A stretch of 64,000 nt of DNA from Pseudomonas knackmussii B13 (GTDB taxonomy: Bacteria > Pseudomonadota > Gammaproteobacteria > Pseudomonadales > Pseudomonadaceae). Position 1 is the first letter of the stretch. Every line of letters begins with the position of its first letter. Positions 1-8,210 of the stretch are shown one piece after another. The stretch spans positions 3,479,501-3,543,500 of the forward strand of contig NZ_HG322950.1 in assembly GCF_000689415.1 (NCBI RefSeq), written 5' to 3'. The translations under genes were made by a program, and so were the position numbers. The notes under the pieces are model-generated. The model saw only the letters and a list, made by a program, of their open reading frames with translations. It did no database searches and was not told the DNA's origin.

Positions 1-188
1 GCGCGCAGTACCTCGATGACGTAGCCGAGGTTCAGGCCGACCACCACCTTCTCGTAGGCGGCGGACTGGCTGGCGACTTCGAAGACGTTGGAGAAGGCAT
101 AGTGGCGGGCGTCGCCCTTGACCAGTTCGATGGAGCCCTTGCGATAGTCGTCGAGGGATCCGAAGACAGTACGGAATGCGGCACTCAT
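1..188 (-). CDS. partial CDS, possible hydroquinone 1,2-dioxygenase small subunit
   Basis: The first 62 codons of a gene that runs off the left edge are visible. Translation begins MSAAFRTVFGSLDDYRKG and contains SNVFEVASQSAAYEKV. The ATG at 188 is preceded by GGTGA at a suitable distance. The stretch resembles, from memory, the small (HapC-like) subunit of the two-subunit hydroquinone ring-cleavage dioxygenases, which act in 4-hydroxyacetophenone or 4-nitrophenol degradation. A LysR gene lies upstream on the same strand, as is usual for aromatic catabolic clusters. The CDS itself is secure; the family assignment is tentative because only the N-terminus is visible. Confidence 0.5.
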   Translation of the reverse strand, partial: MSAAFRTVFGSLDDYRKGSIELVKGDARHYAFSNVFEVASQSAAYEKVVVGLNLGYVIEVLR

Positions 189-291
189 GTCGTTCACCGT
201 TTGTTGTTGTAGTCGTTGCAAACAAGGTACGAGCCCTCGGCCCCGCCAACAATCACAGGCGGTCCGACAGGAGTGTTCGCAAATCGCAAAC

Positions 292-314
292 AAAAACGGC
301 GCCACCAGGGCGCC
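292..314 (-). terminator. intrinsic terminator of the LysR gene
   Basis: On the minus strand GGCGCC, a 5-base loop, GGCGCC and a run of Ts follow the LysR stop codon by about 25 bases. This separates the regulator from the downstream partial gene, which therefore needs its own promoter in 189-291. Confidence 0.75.
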
Positions 315-338
315 GCGAAAGCCTTCGCCGGGCGAGCC

Positions 339-1268
339 TCAGCGCACCCAGCCCTTTTCCAGCAGAGGCCGGTCCCAGGCGGGTTCGTCGCTGATCCGCT
401 CGACCAGGAAATCGATCAGGCTGCGCACCTTGAGTGCGCGCCGCTGGGTGGCGGGGAATACCGCGGAAAAATTGAACGACGACAGCGGATAGTCGATCAG
501 CAGCGGCACCAGCCGGCCGCTCTGCAGGTCGCCGCCGGCCACCAGGGTCGGCAGGCAGACCAGCGCGGAACCGGTCAGCGCATAGTCGCGCAGCAGGTGC
601 ACGGAGTTGGAGCGGATCTGCCCCGGCAGGCTCAGTTCGATCACCTCGTCGCCGTGGTGGAAGTGCCAGCGGTTGCGCGTCGGGTAGCCTTCGTAAAGAG
701 CGATGCGGTGCTGCAGCAAATCTTCCGGGTGCAGCGGCGCCGGGTGCCGCTGCAGGTATTCGGGGCTGGCGAGGAATAGCCGGCGCACGCTGAACAGCTT
801 GCGCTCGATGAGCGTCTCGGCCTGCGGCGGGAACATCTGGAAGGCGACGTCGAAGCCTTCCTCGATGGGGTCGACGACGCGGTCGTTGACGATCACGTCG
901 ACCTCGATGTCCGGATATAGTTCGGTGAACTCGGCGAGCAACGCGCCAAAGTGGTGAATCGCGAAGCCCGGCAGCATCTGCACGCGCAGCTTGCCGGTGG
1001 GCTTGGCGCGCAGGTCGCGCATCTGCTCGGTGAGGGCGTTGAAGCCGGCGACCATGTCGGCGCATTCCTTGTAGTAGGTCTCGCCTACTTCGGACAGGCG
1101 CACGTGGCGGGTGCTGCGGTGGAACAGCGGCGCGTTGATGAACTGCTCCAGCTGCTGGATGCGATGGGTGATCACCGAGCGGGTCACGCCCAACTGCTGG
1201 GCGGCGCGGGCGAAGTTGCCGGTCTCGGCGACGCGGACGAACGCCTCGATGCTGAGCAGGCGGTCCAT
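339..1268 (-). CDS. LysR-family transcriptional regulator (CrgA/DhcR-like)
   Basis: This 309-residue protein has the usual LysR length. Residues 1-60 form the winged helix-turn-helix (start MDRLLSIEAFVRVAETGNF, with RAAQQLGVTRSVITHRIQQLE as the recognition region). Residues of about 90-295 form the periplasmic-binding-like effector domain. The N-terminal form matches the CrgA-like subgroup common in Pseudomonas. It sits upstream of, and in line with, the possible ring-cleavage gene at the window edge, so control of aromatic degradation is a reasonable inference. The effector cannot be read from sequence. Confidence 0.9.
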   Translation of the reverse strand: MDRLLSIEAFVRVAETGNFARAAQQLGVTRSVITHRIQQLEQFINAPLFHRSTRHVRLSEVGETYYKECADMVAGFNALTEQMRDLRAKPTGKLRVQMLPGFAIHHFGALLAEFTELYPDIEVDVIVNDRVVDPIEEGFDVAFQMFPPQAETLIERKLFSVRRLFLASPEYLQRHPAPLHPEDLLQHRIALYEGYPTRNRWHFHHGDEVIELSLPGQIRSNSVHLLRDYALTGSALVCLPTLVAGGDLQSGRLVPLLIDYPLSSFNFSAVFPATQRRALKVRSLIDFLVERISDEPAWDRPLLEKGWVR

Positions 1269-1843
1269 GGGTACCTCCGGTTCTTGTTCTTATGAATGCG
1301 GCAACGCCGGCCAGAACGGAGTCTAGCCGGCGTCATGCGCGGGCACGATGGGCGGTTCACTGCAGGAGCAGGCCATGCGCGTAATTATTTCGTGGAAAAG
1401 GTCCGCTCCTATACATCCCGTCATCCCCGCGAACGCGGGACAGCGCTTGCGCTGAACGCGCTTTAGCGCGGCCCGAAGGGCGAGCGGAGCGAGTCACCCA
1501 GAAGCTCGCCGCTTGGTGTCGCGCGCCGCTTCGGCGTGCTCGGATAGTTCCTGTTTCGCCCCCTCGGGCGAGTCCCTTTTTCAAACGCCAAAAAGGAACC
1601 AAAAGGCTTGCCCCGACATACGGGTCCGGCGGAGCCGGACTTCCCTCGCACATCCCCACGCACCCGGAGGCCCGCCCCGACAGTACGTCCCTGTACTGAT
1701 CGGGGCTTTTGCGACATCCATGTCGCGCAACCTCCTCTGCGTGGGCTTAGCTCGGCCTTCTGTAAGGGGCGGCCTGGCGTGCGCGGATGTTTATCTGGAA
1801 GACCTAAAGGCTAGAACCAGAGCCTCATGTAGCGCAGATCTTC
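1269..1843. other. non-coding block with many hairpins
   Basis: No gene with family-like sequence fits here. Several palindromes follow each other: CCCGCGAACGCGGG near 1427-1440, CCTTTTT/AAAAAGG arms at about 1574-1595, GTCCGG/CCGGAC at 1624-1640, a long stem CCCCGA-CAGTAC/GTACTG-TCGGGG at about 1675-1706 followed by CTTTT, and GCGACAT/ATGTCGC at 1711-1726. A block rich in phrases such as CAAAAAGGAACCAAAAGG suggests an interspersed repeat rather than a gene. Some stems could end transcription on either strand. Confidence 0.55.
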
Positions 1844-1908
1844 GTAGGAGCGAGCTTGCTCGCGAACCGATTCGGCACGCGGCCGTTCGCGAGCAAGCTC
1901 GCTCCTAC
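1844..1908. repeat. REP doublet (REPIN-like inverted pair)
   Basis: Two perfect 24-base inverted arms, 1844-1867 and 1885-1908, each carry GTAGGAGCGAGCTTGCTCGC. They are separated by 17 bases. This is the form of Pseudomonas REP sequences mobilised in trans by RAYT transposases. It lies just behind the last gene of the ABC operon, a usual REP position. Confidence 0.85.
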
Positions 1909-1910
1909 AG

Positions 1911-2930
1911 CTACCGCTGCTCGCTGAGCGTCCGGCGCATCGGCAGCAGTTGCCAGCCGTAGCGCTCGGCGAGCAGCCCCCAGATGCCCTGCGGGGCCTT
2001 GAGCATCATCAGCACCGCGACGCTGCCGAGAATGATCATGTACAGCGGCCCGTAGTCGGCGAAGCAGGCGCGCAGGGCGAAGTACACCAGGGTGCCGATC
2101 AGCGGCCCTTCCAGGCTGCCGATGCCGCCGATGATGACGATGAAGATCACCGCGGCGGTCCAGTCCTGCACGCTGAAGGCGGCGTCCGGGGAGATGCGCA
2201 GTTTCTGCAGGAAGATCAGCGCGCCGACCAGCCCGGTGCCGCCGGCGGCCAGCACGTAGACCAGCAGGCGCGTGCGCCGGGTGTTCACGCCCAGGCTGCC
2301 GGAGGCCGCCTCGGAGTCGCGGATCGCGGTCAGCGCCAGGCCCTGCCGCGAACGCAGCAGGAGGAACATGGCCGCCATCAGCGCCACGGCGATGCCCAGG
2401 GCGCTGAAGTACAGCAGCGCCTCGCGAGCGTCGCGGCTGGCACCCAGGCTGCGGATCACCGTCGCCGGCAGGCTCTGCCCGGAGCCGCTGCCCAGGCTGC
2501 CGACCTGCGCCAGGCCGAGGCGGAAGACTTCGGCCAGGACCCAGGTGCCAATGGCAAAATAGGCGCCGCGCAAACGGAACAGCAGCAGCGCCGAGGGGAC
2601 CGCCAGCGCGGCGGTAAGCGGCCCCGCCGCCAGCAGGGCGAACAGCGGCGGCAGGCCCAGCTTGCCGGCGAGCAGGAACAGCAGGTAACCGCCGAGGCCG
2701 ACGAAGGCCTGCTGGCCCACCGAAACCATGCCGCCGTAGCCGGCCAGCAGGTTCCACAGTTGCGCCAGCGCCAGGTAGTAGGCGAACTCGATCACCGCGT
2801 GCTGCAGCGCCGGGGACGCCCAGGCCGGCAGCGACAGCAGCAGGCACAGCAGGCCGCCGAGCAGGCCCAGGCCGACGCGGCTGCTGCGGGTGGCGCGTTG
2901 CACTCGCCAGACGGGATTCATGGCATTCAT
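1911..2930 (-). CDS. branched-chain-amino-acid-type ABC transporter permease (LivM family)
   Basis: The 339-residue protein is hydrophobic throughout, with about 8-10 membrane segments. It has the LivM pattern AQLWNLLAGYGGMVSVGQQAFVG near residues 55-80 and GGIGSLEGPLIGTLVYF near 265-282. It forms the second inner-membrane channel subunit of the HAAT-type uptake system encoded upstream. The start overlaps the LivH-type stop by one base (TGATG), so translation is probably coupled. It is the last gene of the operon. Substrates of this family range from branched amino acids to urea and aromatics and cannot be deduced here. Confidence 0.9.
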   Translation of the reverse strand: MNAMNPVWRVQRATRSSRVGLGLLGGLLCLLLSLPAWASPALQHAVIEFAYYLALAQLWNLLAGYGGMVSVGQQAFVGLGGYLLFLLAGKLGLPPLFALLAAGPLTAALAVPSALLLFRLRGAYFAIGTWVLAEVFRLGLAQVGSLGSGSGQSLPATVIRSLGASRDAREALLYFSALGIAVALMAAMFLLLRSRQGLALTAIRDSEAASGSLGVNTRRTRLLVYVLAAGGTGLVGALIFLQKLRISPDAAFSVQDWTAAVIFIVIIGGIGSLEGPLIGTLVYFALRACFADYGPLYMIILGSVAVLMMLKAPQGIWGLLAERYGWQLLPMRRTLSEQR

Positions 2931-3793
2931 CAGTCGACACTCCGGGGGAACAGGCCGCGCGGGCGGACCAGCAGGATCAGCAGGAACATCAGGTGGCCGG
3001 CGAGGATCTGCCAGCCGGGATCGATGCGCGCGCCTACCGCCTGCGCCACGCCGAGGATCACGCCACCGGCCAGGGTGCCCCAGAGGCTGCCGAGGCCGCC
3101 GATGATCACCGCCTCGAAGCCGTACAGCAGGCGCCCCGGCCCTATCGCCGGGTCGAAGCTGGTGCGGATGGCGAGGAACACCCCGGCGATGGACACCACC
3201 GCCATCGCCAGGCCCATGGCCAGGCCGAACAGCTGGCTGTTATCGATGCCCATCAGGCGCGCCGTCTGCGGATCGTCCGAGGTGGCGCGCAGGGCGCGGC
3301 CGAGTGCGGTGCGGTAGAACAGCAGCTGCAGGCCGCCGATCACCAGCAGCGCGCAACCGAACACCAGCAGGGGCATGACTCCGACGCTGATTTCGCCGAC
3401 GCTGACGCTGGCGACTTCCAGCGCGCCCTGGGACAGCTTGCGGCTGTCGGCGCTGAAGCCGGCGAGCAGCGCGTTCTGCACGATCACCGAGAGGCCGAAG
3501 GTGACCAGCAGCGGCGGCAGGATGTCGCCGCCGAGGGTGCGGTTGAGCAGCAGGCGCTGCAGCAGGTAGCCCAGGCCGAACATCGCCGGTACCACCAGCA
3601 CCAGGCTGGCCAGCGGCGACAGGCCGAGACCGTTGCACAGCACCAGCGCCAGGTAGGCGGCCAGCACGATGAAGTCGCCGTGGGCGATATTGACCAGGCG
3701 CATGATGCCGAACATCAGCGACAGGCCGACCGCGAACATGGCGTACAGGCCGCCCAGCAGGACGCCCTGGATGAGGGTATTGAGCCAGTCCAT
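2930..3793 (-). CDS. branched-chain-amino-acid-type ABC transporter permease (LivH family)
   Basis: This 287-residue inner-membrane protein starts MDWLNTLIQGVLLGGLYAMF and carries the LivH signature SLMFGIMRLVNIAHGDF at about residues 25-40 and GFEAVIIGGLGSLWGTLAGG near 225-245. The ATG at 3793 lies 2 bases behind the stop of the upstream ATPase. A longer open frame reaching back through the ATPase gene is only an overlapping frame; the family-like sequence begins at this ATG. It pairs with the LivM-type subunit that follows. Confidence 0.9.
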   Translation of the reverse strand: MDWLNTLIQGVLLGGLYAMFAVGLSLMFGIMRLVNIAHGDFIVLAAYLALVLCNGLGLSPLASLVLVVPAMFGLGYLLQRLLLNRTLGGDILPPLLVTFGLSVIVQNALLAGFSADSRKLSQGALEVASVSVGEISVGVMPLLVFGCALLVIGGLQLLFYRTALGRALRATSDDPQTARLMGIDNSQLFGLAMGLAMAVVSIAGVFLAIRTSFDPAIGPGRLLYGFEAVIIGGLGSLWGTLAGGVILGVAQAVGARIDPGWQILAGHLMFLLILLVRPRGLFPRSVD

Positions 3794-3795
3794 AT

Positions 3796-4488
3796 CTAGA
3801 TTCCGAAGTAGGCCGCGCGGATCTGCTCGCGGCTCGCCTGGTGCGGGCGGCCACTGAGGGACACGCGTCCCTCCTGGAAGCAGTAGAAGCGGTCGGCGAC
3901 GCCAAGCGCCTGGTTGATGTCCTGCTCGACGAGGATCAGCGAGGTGCCGCCTTCCTTGATCGTCGGCAGTGCCGCGTAGATGTCCTTGATGACCGTAGGC
4001 GCCAGCCCCAGGCTGATCTCGTCGCACAGCAGCAGCGCCGGGTTGGACATCAGCCCGCGGCCGATGGCGACCATCTGCTGCTGCCCGCCGGACAGCGCCG
4101 TGCCGGGCCGCCGGCGCAACTCGCCGAGCACCGGGAACAGCCGGTAGATGCGCTGCAGGTCCCAGGCGCCGCGGCGTTTGCCCCAGGCACCGATCTGCAG
4201 GTTCTCCTCCACCGACAGCGAGGGGAACAGCCGCCGGCCCTCCGGCACCAGCGCGATGCCACGGCGCAGCACCTGGTTCGCCGGCAGCGCGCCTATGGCT
4301 TCGCCGCGAAAACGGATGGCTTCGGGCTCGTTGCGGATCAGCCCCGCCAGCGAGCGCAGGAAGGTCGACTTGCCGGCGCCGTTGGCGCCGATGATCGCCA
4401 GGGTCTCGCCCTCCTCCAGTTCCAGGTCGAGGTCGAACAGCGCCTGGAAGTCGCCATAGCCGGCGCGCAGCCCGTTCACTGTCAGCAT
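3796..4488 (-). CDS. ABC transporter ATP-binding protein (LivF family)
   Basis: The 230-residue ATPase has Walker A GANGAGKST (about residues 33-41), signature LSGGQQQMVAIGRGL (about 130-145) and Walker B ALLLCDEISLGLAP. These are full LivF-type motifs. It energises the high-affinity uptake system with the LivG-type ATPase, whose 3' end it overlaps by 7 bases. The order, binding protein, LivG, LivF, LivH, LivM, is a complete HAAT transporter. Confidence 0.92.
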   Translation of the reverse strand: MLTVNGLRAGYGDFQALFDLDLELEEGETLAIIGANGAGKSTFLRSLAGLIRNEPEAIRFRGEAIGALPANQVLRRGIALVPEGRRLFPSLSVEENLQIGAWGKRRGAWDLQRIYRLFPVLGELRRRPGTALSGGQQQMVAIGRGLMSNPALLLCDEISLGLAPTVIKDIYAALPTIKEGGTSLILVEQDINQALGVADRFYCFQEGRVSLSGRPHQASREQIRAAYFGI

Positions 4489-5213
4489 GCAGCACCTCCC
4501 ATGCCCAGGTAGATTTCCTGCACCCTGGGGTTGGCCATCACCGCCTGCGGTTCGCCTTCGTCCAGCTTGCTGCCGAAGTTGATCACCAGCAGGCGGCCGA
4601 CCACCGCCAGCAATGCGTGGACGATGTGCTCGATCCAGATGATCGCGGTGCCGCCGCGGTGGATGCCCTGGATGGTTTCCACCAGCTCATGGCATTCGGC
4701 CTCGGTCAGTCCGCCGGCGATCTCGTCGAGCAGCAGCAGGCTTGGGCGCGTGGCCAGGGCACGGGCCATTTCCAGCCGCTTGCGTTCGAGCAGCGTCAGC
4801 GAGCCGGCCAGCACGTTGGCCTTGCGCATCAGGCCGGTCATCTCAAGCACCTGCGCGCACCACTCGTTTGCGCCGCGCTCGTCCTTGCCGCCACCGAAGG
4901 CCGCACCCACCAGCAGGTTCTCGAACACCGTCATCTTCACGAACGGATGCGGGATCTGGTGCGAGCGGCCGATGCCCAGCCGGCAGCGCCGGTGCACCGG
5001 CTCGCCGGTCACCTCGACTCCGGCGAAGTGGATGCGCCCGGCGTCGGCGCGCACGCCGCCGGCGATCAGGTTGAACAGGGTGCTCTTGCCCGCCCCGTTC
5101 GGGCCGATGACGCCCAGCGCCTCGCCCGGTGCGAGCTGCAGGCTCAGGTCATCGGTCACGGTGACCGAGCCGTAGCGCTTGCGAAGGCCGTCGACGGCCA
5201 GCAATGGCTGCAT
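4482..5213 (-). CDS. ABC transporter ATP-binding protein (LivG family)
   Basis: The 243-residue protein starts at the ATG at 5213, which has GGAGG 9 bases upstream; an ATG 15 bases earlier is possible but has no good ribosome site. Walker A is GPNGAGKST and Walker B is LLLLDEIAGGLTEAE. The ABC signature is degenerate: where LivG proteins normally have a YGQQR-type sequence this one reads SLTLLERKRLEMARA. Such forms occur in HAAT systems for less usual substrates. The stop overlaps the start of the LivF-type gene. Confidence 0.9.
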   Translation of the reverse strand: MQPLLAVDGLRKRYGSVTVTDDLSLQLAPGEALGVIGPNGAGKSTLFNLIAGGVRADAGRIHFAGVEVTGEPVHRRCRLGIGRSHQIPHPFVKMTVFENLLVGAAFGGGKDERGANEWCAQVLEMTGLMRKANVLAGSLTLLERKRLEMARALATRPSLLLLDEIAGGLTEAECHELVETIQGIHRGGTAIIWIEHIVHALLAVVGRLLVINFGSKLDEGEPQAVMANPRVQEIYLGMGGAAC

Positions 5214-5217
5214 GGCT

Positions 5218-6522
5218 TCAGCCTCCATAAGTGATGGGCTGCATCTCGCCGCCCAGCGGGATGTTCGGTGCCGTGCGGTTGGCGGTGATCACCAGGTCGT
5301 AGCCGAAGGCCCCGCCCTGGCGCCATTGCCCGGCCACCAGCGGGGTCTTGGCGACGTTCTTCACCGGGCCGTGCTTCCAGCTGACCGGACCGACCACGGT
5401 GTTCAGTTCGGTCGCCAGCAGCGCCTCGCGCACGGCGTGCGGATCGCCCACCTGGGCGGTGCGGCGGAGGATATCCACGGCCAGTTCGAACAGCGCGTGG
5501 ACGAACCCCAGCGGCTGGGTCCACTGCTTGCCGGTGGCCTGGGTGTAGGCCGTGGCCAGTTGCGCCGAGGTGCGCCCGTCGAGGGACGAGCTGAACGGGT
5601 GCTGCGGGCTCCACCAGATTTCCGTCGACAGGTTTTGCCCGGCCGGGCCGAGCGCCTGCACCGCCGAGGGGAACAGCAACGCCTTGCCCACCGACACCAC
5701 CTTGGGCCGGAAACCCTGCTGGCGCGCCTGGGTCCAGAAGGTGGCGAGGTCCGGCGGGATGACCACGCCGGTGACGATCTCCGCCTCGCCCTTGCGGAAG
5801 GCGGCGATCTGCGCGGAGAAGTCGTCGGTCAGGCTCTGGAAGCGCCCCGGATCGACCAGCTGGAAACCCTTCTGCGCCAGCACCGGCGGGAAGCCCAGCT
5901 TGCTGTCGCCCCAGGCGTTGCCGTCGCCGTCGTTGGGGAACAGGCCGCCGACCACCTTGTCGCCGGGCAGTCCTTCCCACATCGCGGTGTAGGCGCCGAT
6001 CACGTCCTCCAGGCCCCAGAAGAAGTGGTAGGTCCACTCGAAGCCCTGGTCGGGCTTGCCGCCCCGGGTGAAGAACCAGGGCTGCCAGGGGGCCACGGTG
6101 GAGATGCACGGCACCTCGTTGATCTCGCACTGGTCGGACACCGGGTTGGTGGTTTCCGGGGTGGAGGACACCAGCATCAGATCCACGCCGTCGGAGAGGA
6201 TCAGTTCGCTCGCCACCTCGGCTGCGCGGTTCGGGTTGGACTGGCTGTCGCGGACCAGCACCTCCAGGCGATAGGCCTTGCCGGCGATGTCGATGCGGTT
6301 CTTCAGCAGCTGCGTCACGCCATCGAGGATGAACCGGTCGGCGGCGGCGAAGGGTGCCAGCGGGCCGGTCTGCGGGCTGACGTAGCCGATGCGGATGACC
6401 TTTTCGCCGGCCAGCGCCGGTACGCCCGGCAGGCCGGCCAGCATTGCCCCGCCGGCGACCACGCCGCTGGCGCGCAGGAAGTCGCGGCGGCTGAAGCCAC
6501 CGGGCAGTTTCTTGTCGTTCAT
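5218..6522 (-). CDS. ABC transporter periplasmic substrate-binding protein, Tat-exported
   Basis: The 434-residue protein starts with a twin-arginine signal (FSRRDFLRASG, residues 10-20), then a hydrophobic stretch ending LAGLPGVPALAG. The mature part begins KVIRIGYVSPQTGPLAPFAAAD, typical of the Leu/Ile/Val-binding (Peripla_BP_6) fold. It captures the substrate in the periplasm for the downstream channel and ATPases. Tat export is common for these paralogues and implies folding before export. It lies 17 bases downstream of the porin gene. The ligand is unknown; an aromatic or amide compound is plausible from context. Confidence 0.9.
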   Translation of the reverse strand: MNDKKLPGGFSRRDFLRASGVVAGGAMLAGLPGVPALAGEKVIRIGYVSPQTGPLAPFAAADRFILDGVTQLLKNRIDIAGKAYRLEVLVRDSQSNPNRAAEVASELILSDGVDLMLVSSTPETTNPVSDQCEINEVPCISTVAPWQPWFFTRGGKPDQGFEWTYHFFWGLEDVIGAYTAMWEGLPGDKVVGGLFPNDGDGNAWGDSKLGFPPVLAQKGFQLVDPGRFQSLTDDFSAQIAAFRKGEAEIVTGVVIPPDLATFWTQARQQGFRPKVVSVGKALLFPSAVQALGPAGQNLSTEIWWSPQHPFSSSLDGRTSAQLATAYTQATGKQWTQPLGFVHALFELAVDILRRTAQVGDPHAVREALLATELNTVVGPVSWKHGPVKNVAKTPLVAGQWRQGGAFGYDLVITANRTAPNIPLGGEMQPITYGG

Positions 6523-6539
6523 GGGAGACCTCGCGGGGC

Positions 6540-7889
6540 TCAGAAGAAGAAGGTGACGTCGAAGGAGCCGATCAGCTGGCTGTCCTTGCGGCCGTCGCCG
6601 AAGGCATCGCGGCCACTGCCGTTGTGGATGTCATAGCGCAGCTCGGGGCGCAGGCGGACGTTGGAAACCGGGGTCCAGGCCAGGTTGGTGGTGAAGCCGT
6701 AGAAGTTGCCCCAGCTCGGGTCGGGGATGCCGGTGTCCGGGTCGATGTTGGCCATCAGCACATGCACCGGCGCGGTGGTGTGGAACCACTCGGCGCGGCT
6801 GTTCCACATCAGTTTCGGCGCCAGTTGGTGGTACCAGTTGAGGTCGGTGCCATACCAGCGTCCGACGCGCTCGTTGGCGAAGGCCGCGAAGGCGGCGTCC
6901 TCCTGGTAGCCGTAATTGAACTCGACGGCCACGCGGTTGCGTTCGTCCAGCACGTGGCTGACGGTGAGGAAGGAGTCGTAACGGGTCAGGTCCTGGTGCT
7001 TGTCGCCGGCGGGAATCGGCGAGCCACACGCGCAGTCGGCAAAGCTGTCGCCGGCACCGTTGCCATAGATGTTTTCCCAGTCGACCCAGGTGCGGAAGTC
7101 CGCCGAGCGCCAGCGCATGTTGGCGATCACGTCCGGATCGTGGTTGGGGTCCTGCAGGTTGTTCCAGCCCTGTACCAGGCCCAGCTCGAAGCCGAGCATG
7201 CTGCCGCCTTCCTCCTGCGGCAGCTTGAATGAATAGAGCGCGCCGGCGTGCTTGGCCGGGCCGTGCATGAACGAATAGGTGTGCGTATAGAAGTCCGCCG
7301 GCGCCGGGCTACCGAGGGCGAAGCCGATCTCGTTCTCCAGCGGCGTGTGGAAGATCCCGACCATCAGGTCGGAACCGCCGAGCACCGGGAAGTAGAGGTC
7401 CATGTACGCCTGGGCGATGGTGAAATTCTCGTCCTCGGGACCTGCCGAGCGGTTCACGCCCAGGTCCTCGTCCCAGCCGTAGGTCTTGAAGTAGCGCGCG
7501 TCCTTGCCGTAGAGCGCGGTGACGTTGAAGCCCCAGTCCGCTTCCTGCGGCATGGGTCCGGGGAAGGGACCGACGCGGCCGATCACGTTGCTCTTGGGCG
7601 CCTTCTCCACCGCGACCGCCAGCTGGTTGAGGTTGAAGCCCTCGTCGTCGTTGAAGAACGCCTGTTTGCTGACGTCGTCGCTGCCGTTGTTGTTGTAGAT
7701 CCAGCCGGCTTGCGCCCACCCGTGCACCTTGATGCCGTAGTCGCGTTCGAGGCTGTCGCCGAACAAATGGCGGAACAGGGAACCATTGGGGTCCTCGCCG
7801 TCGGCGAGGGCCAGGGAGGAGCAAAGCGTTGCGCCCATCGCCACGGGGACGAGCAGGCGCCTGGCAAGCGAAGGCTTGAAGGCGGGCAT
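6540..7889 (-). CDS. outer-membrane beta-barrel porin (OmpL-like, BBP2-type)
   Basis: The 449-residue protein has a Sec signal (residues 1-29, ending SSLALA). A barrel follows with alternating aromatic strands and motifs such as KVHGWAQAGWIYNNN, NVTALYGKDARYF and GFALGSPAPADFYTHTYSF. It ends in ...GSFDVTFFF, an aromatic C-terminus expected for BAM-assembled barrels. As first gene of the ABC operon it probably provides the outer-membrane route for the same substrate. The specific porin family is inferred from layout and sequence style. Confidence 0.82.
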   Translation of the reverse strand: MPAFKPSLARRLLVPVAMGATLCSSLALADGEDPNGSLFRHLFGDSLERDYGIKVHGWAQAGWIYNNNGSDDVSKQAFFNDDEGFNLNQLAVAVEKAPKSNVIGRVGPFPGPMPQEADWGFNVTALYGKDARYFKTYGWDEDLGVNRSAGPEDENFTIAQAYMDLYFPVLGGSDLMVGIFHTPLENEIGFALGSPAPADFYTHTYSFMHGPAKHAGALYSFKLPQEEGGSMLGFELGLVQGWNNLQDPNHDPDVIANMRWRSADFRTWVDWENIYGNGAGDSFADCACGSPIPAGDKHQDLTRYDSFLTVSHVLDERNRVAVEFNYGYQEDAAFAAFANERVGRWYGTDLNWYHQLAPKLMWNSRAEWFHTTAPVHVLMANIDPDTGIPDPSWGNFYGFTTNLAWTPVSNVRLRPELRYDIHNGSGRDAFGDGRKDSQLIGSFDVTFFF

Positions 7890-8014
7890 GGCAGCTTCCT
7901 TATTTTTATCGGGCCTATGCCGGAGACCGTGCCGGGCGGGAGCCCGACGTTGTCCGGTGTGGGGAAGCTACAAGCCGGCCGACTGCTCAACAATTAGGCA
8001 TTCAATGACTGCAG

Positions 8015-8033
8015 TGTTCGCAAAATCAGAACA
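8015..8033. promoter_or_regulatory. inverted repeat, possible operator of the porin-ABC operon
   Basis: TGTTC and GAACA are separated by 9 bases, 126 bases upstream of the porin start. The rest of 7890-8116 holds no gene. The position fits an operator for the divergent intergenic region, but no regulator can be named. Confidence 0.3.
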
Positions 8034-8116
8034 GTGCGGCGCGGCGCCGGGCCGACCTTCCGTGTCAGCCCAGACCCCCAGGTGCCGTAAGACGGCGAAC
8101 AGGCGCGCCGGGCGGC

Positions 8117-8132
8117 TGGCGCCGTTCTTGCT
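8117..8132 (+). promoter_or_regulatory. candidate sigma-54 (RpoN) promoter
   Basis: TGGC followed by GCCGTTC and TTGCT matches the -24/-12 consensus TGGCAC-N5-TTGCW at all conserved positions but one (A to G). The GG and GC doublets are 10 bases apart as required. It lies about 80 bases upstream of the Nudix gene and points towards it. Confidence 0.4.
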
Positions 8133-8142
8133 TGATAAATGT

Positions 8143-8166
8143 GACAACTTCATGACAACGGTTGTC
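8143..8166. promoter_or_regulatory. GACAAC half-site array upstream of the Nudix gene
   Basis: GACAAC occurs at 8143-8148, and again at 8154-8159 as the left arm of a palindrome with GTTGTC at 8161-8166 (one-base centre). Three half-sites within 24 bases look like a regulator binding site between the candidate promoter and the gene. Confidence 0.35.
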
Positions 8167-8210
8167 TGCTATCAAGAAGAGTAGGGCCAGGTCGTATTCG
8201 GGGGGTGCCC

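Noticed and set aside
1844..1908. CRISPR-like repeat
   Set aside because: Only one inverted pair with no repeated spacers; it has the REP sequence form.
1950..3317. Long plus-strand reading frame opposite the permease genes
   Set aside because: Low-complexity Gln/Ala/Arg/Gly-rich translation typical of the antisense of a high-GC gene; the minus-strand permeases are clear family members.
2930..4495. Apparent ATPase-permease fusion in one frame
   Set aside because: The upstream part is an off-frame reading of the LivF-type ATPase; the permease starts at the ATG at 3793.
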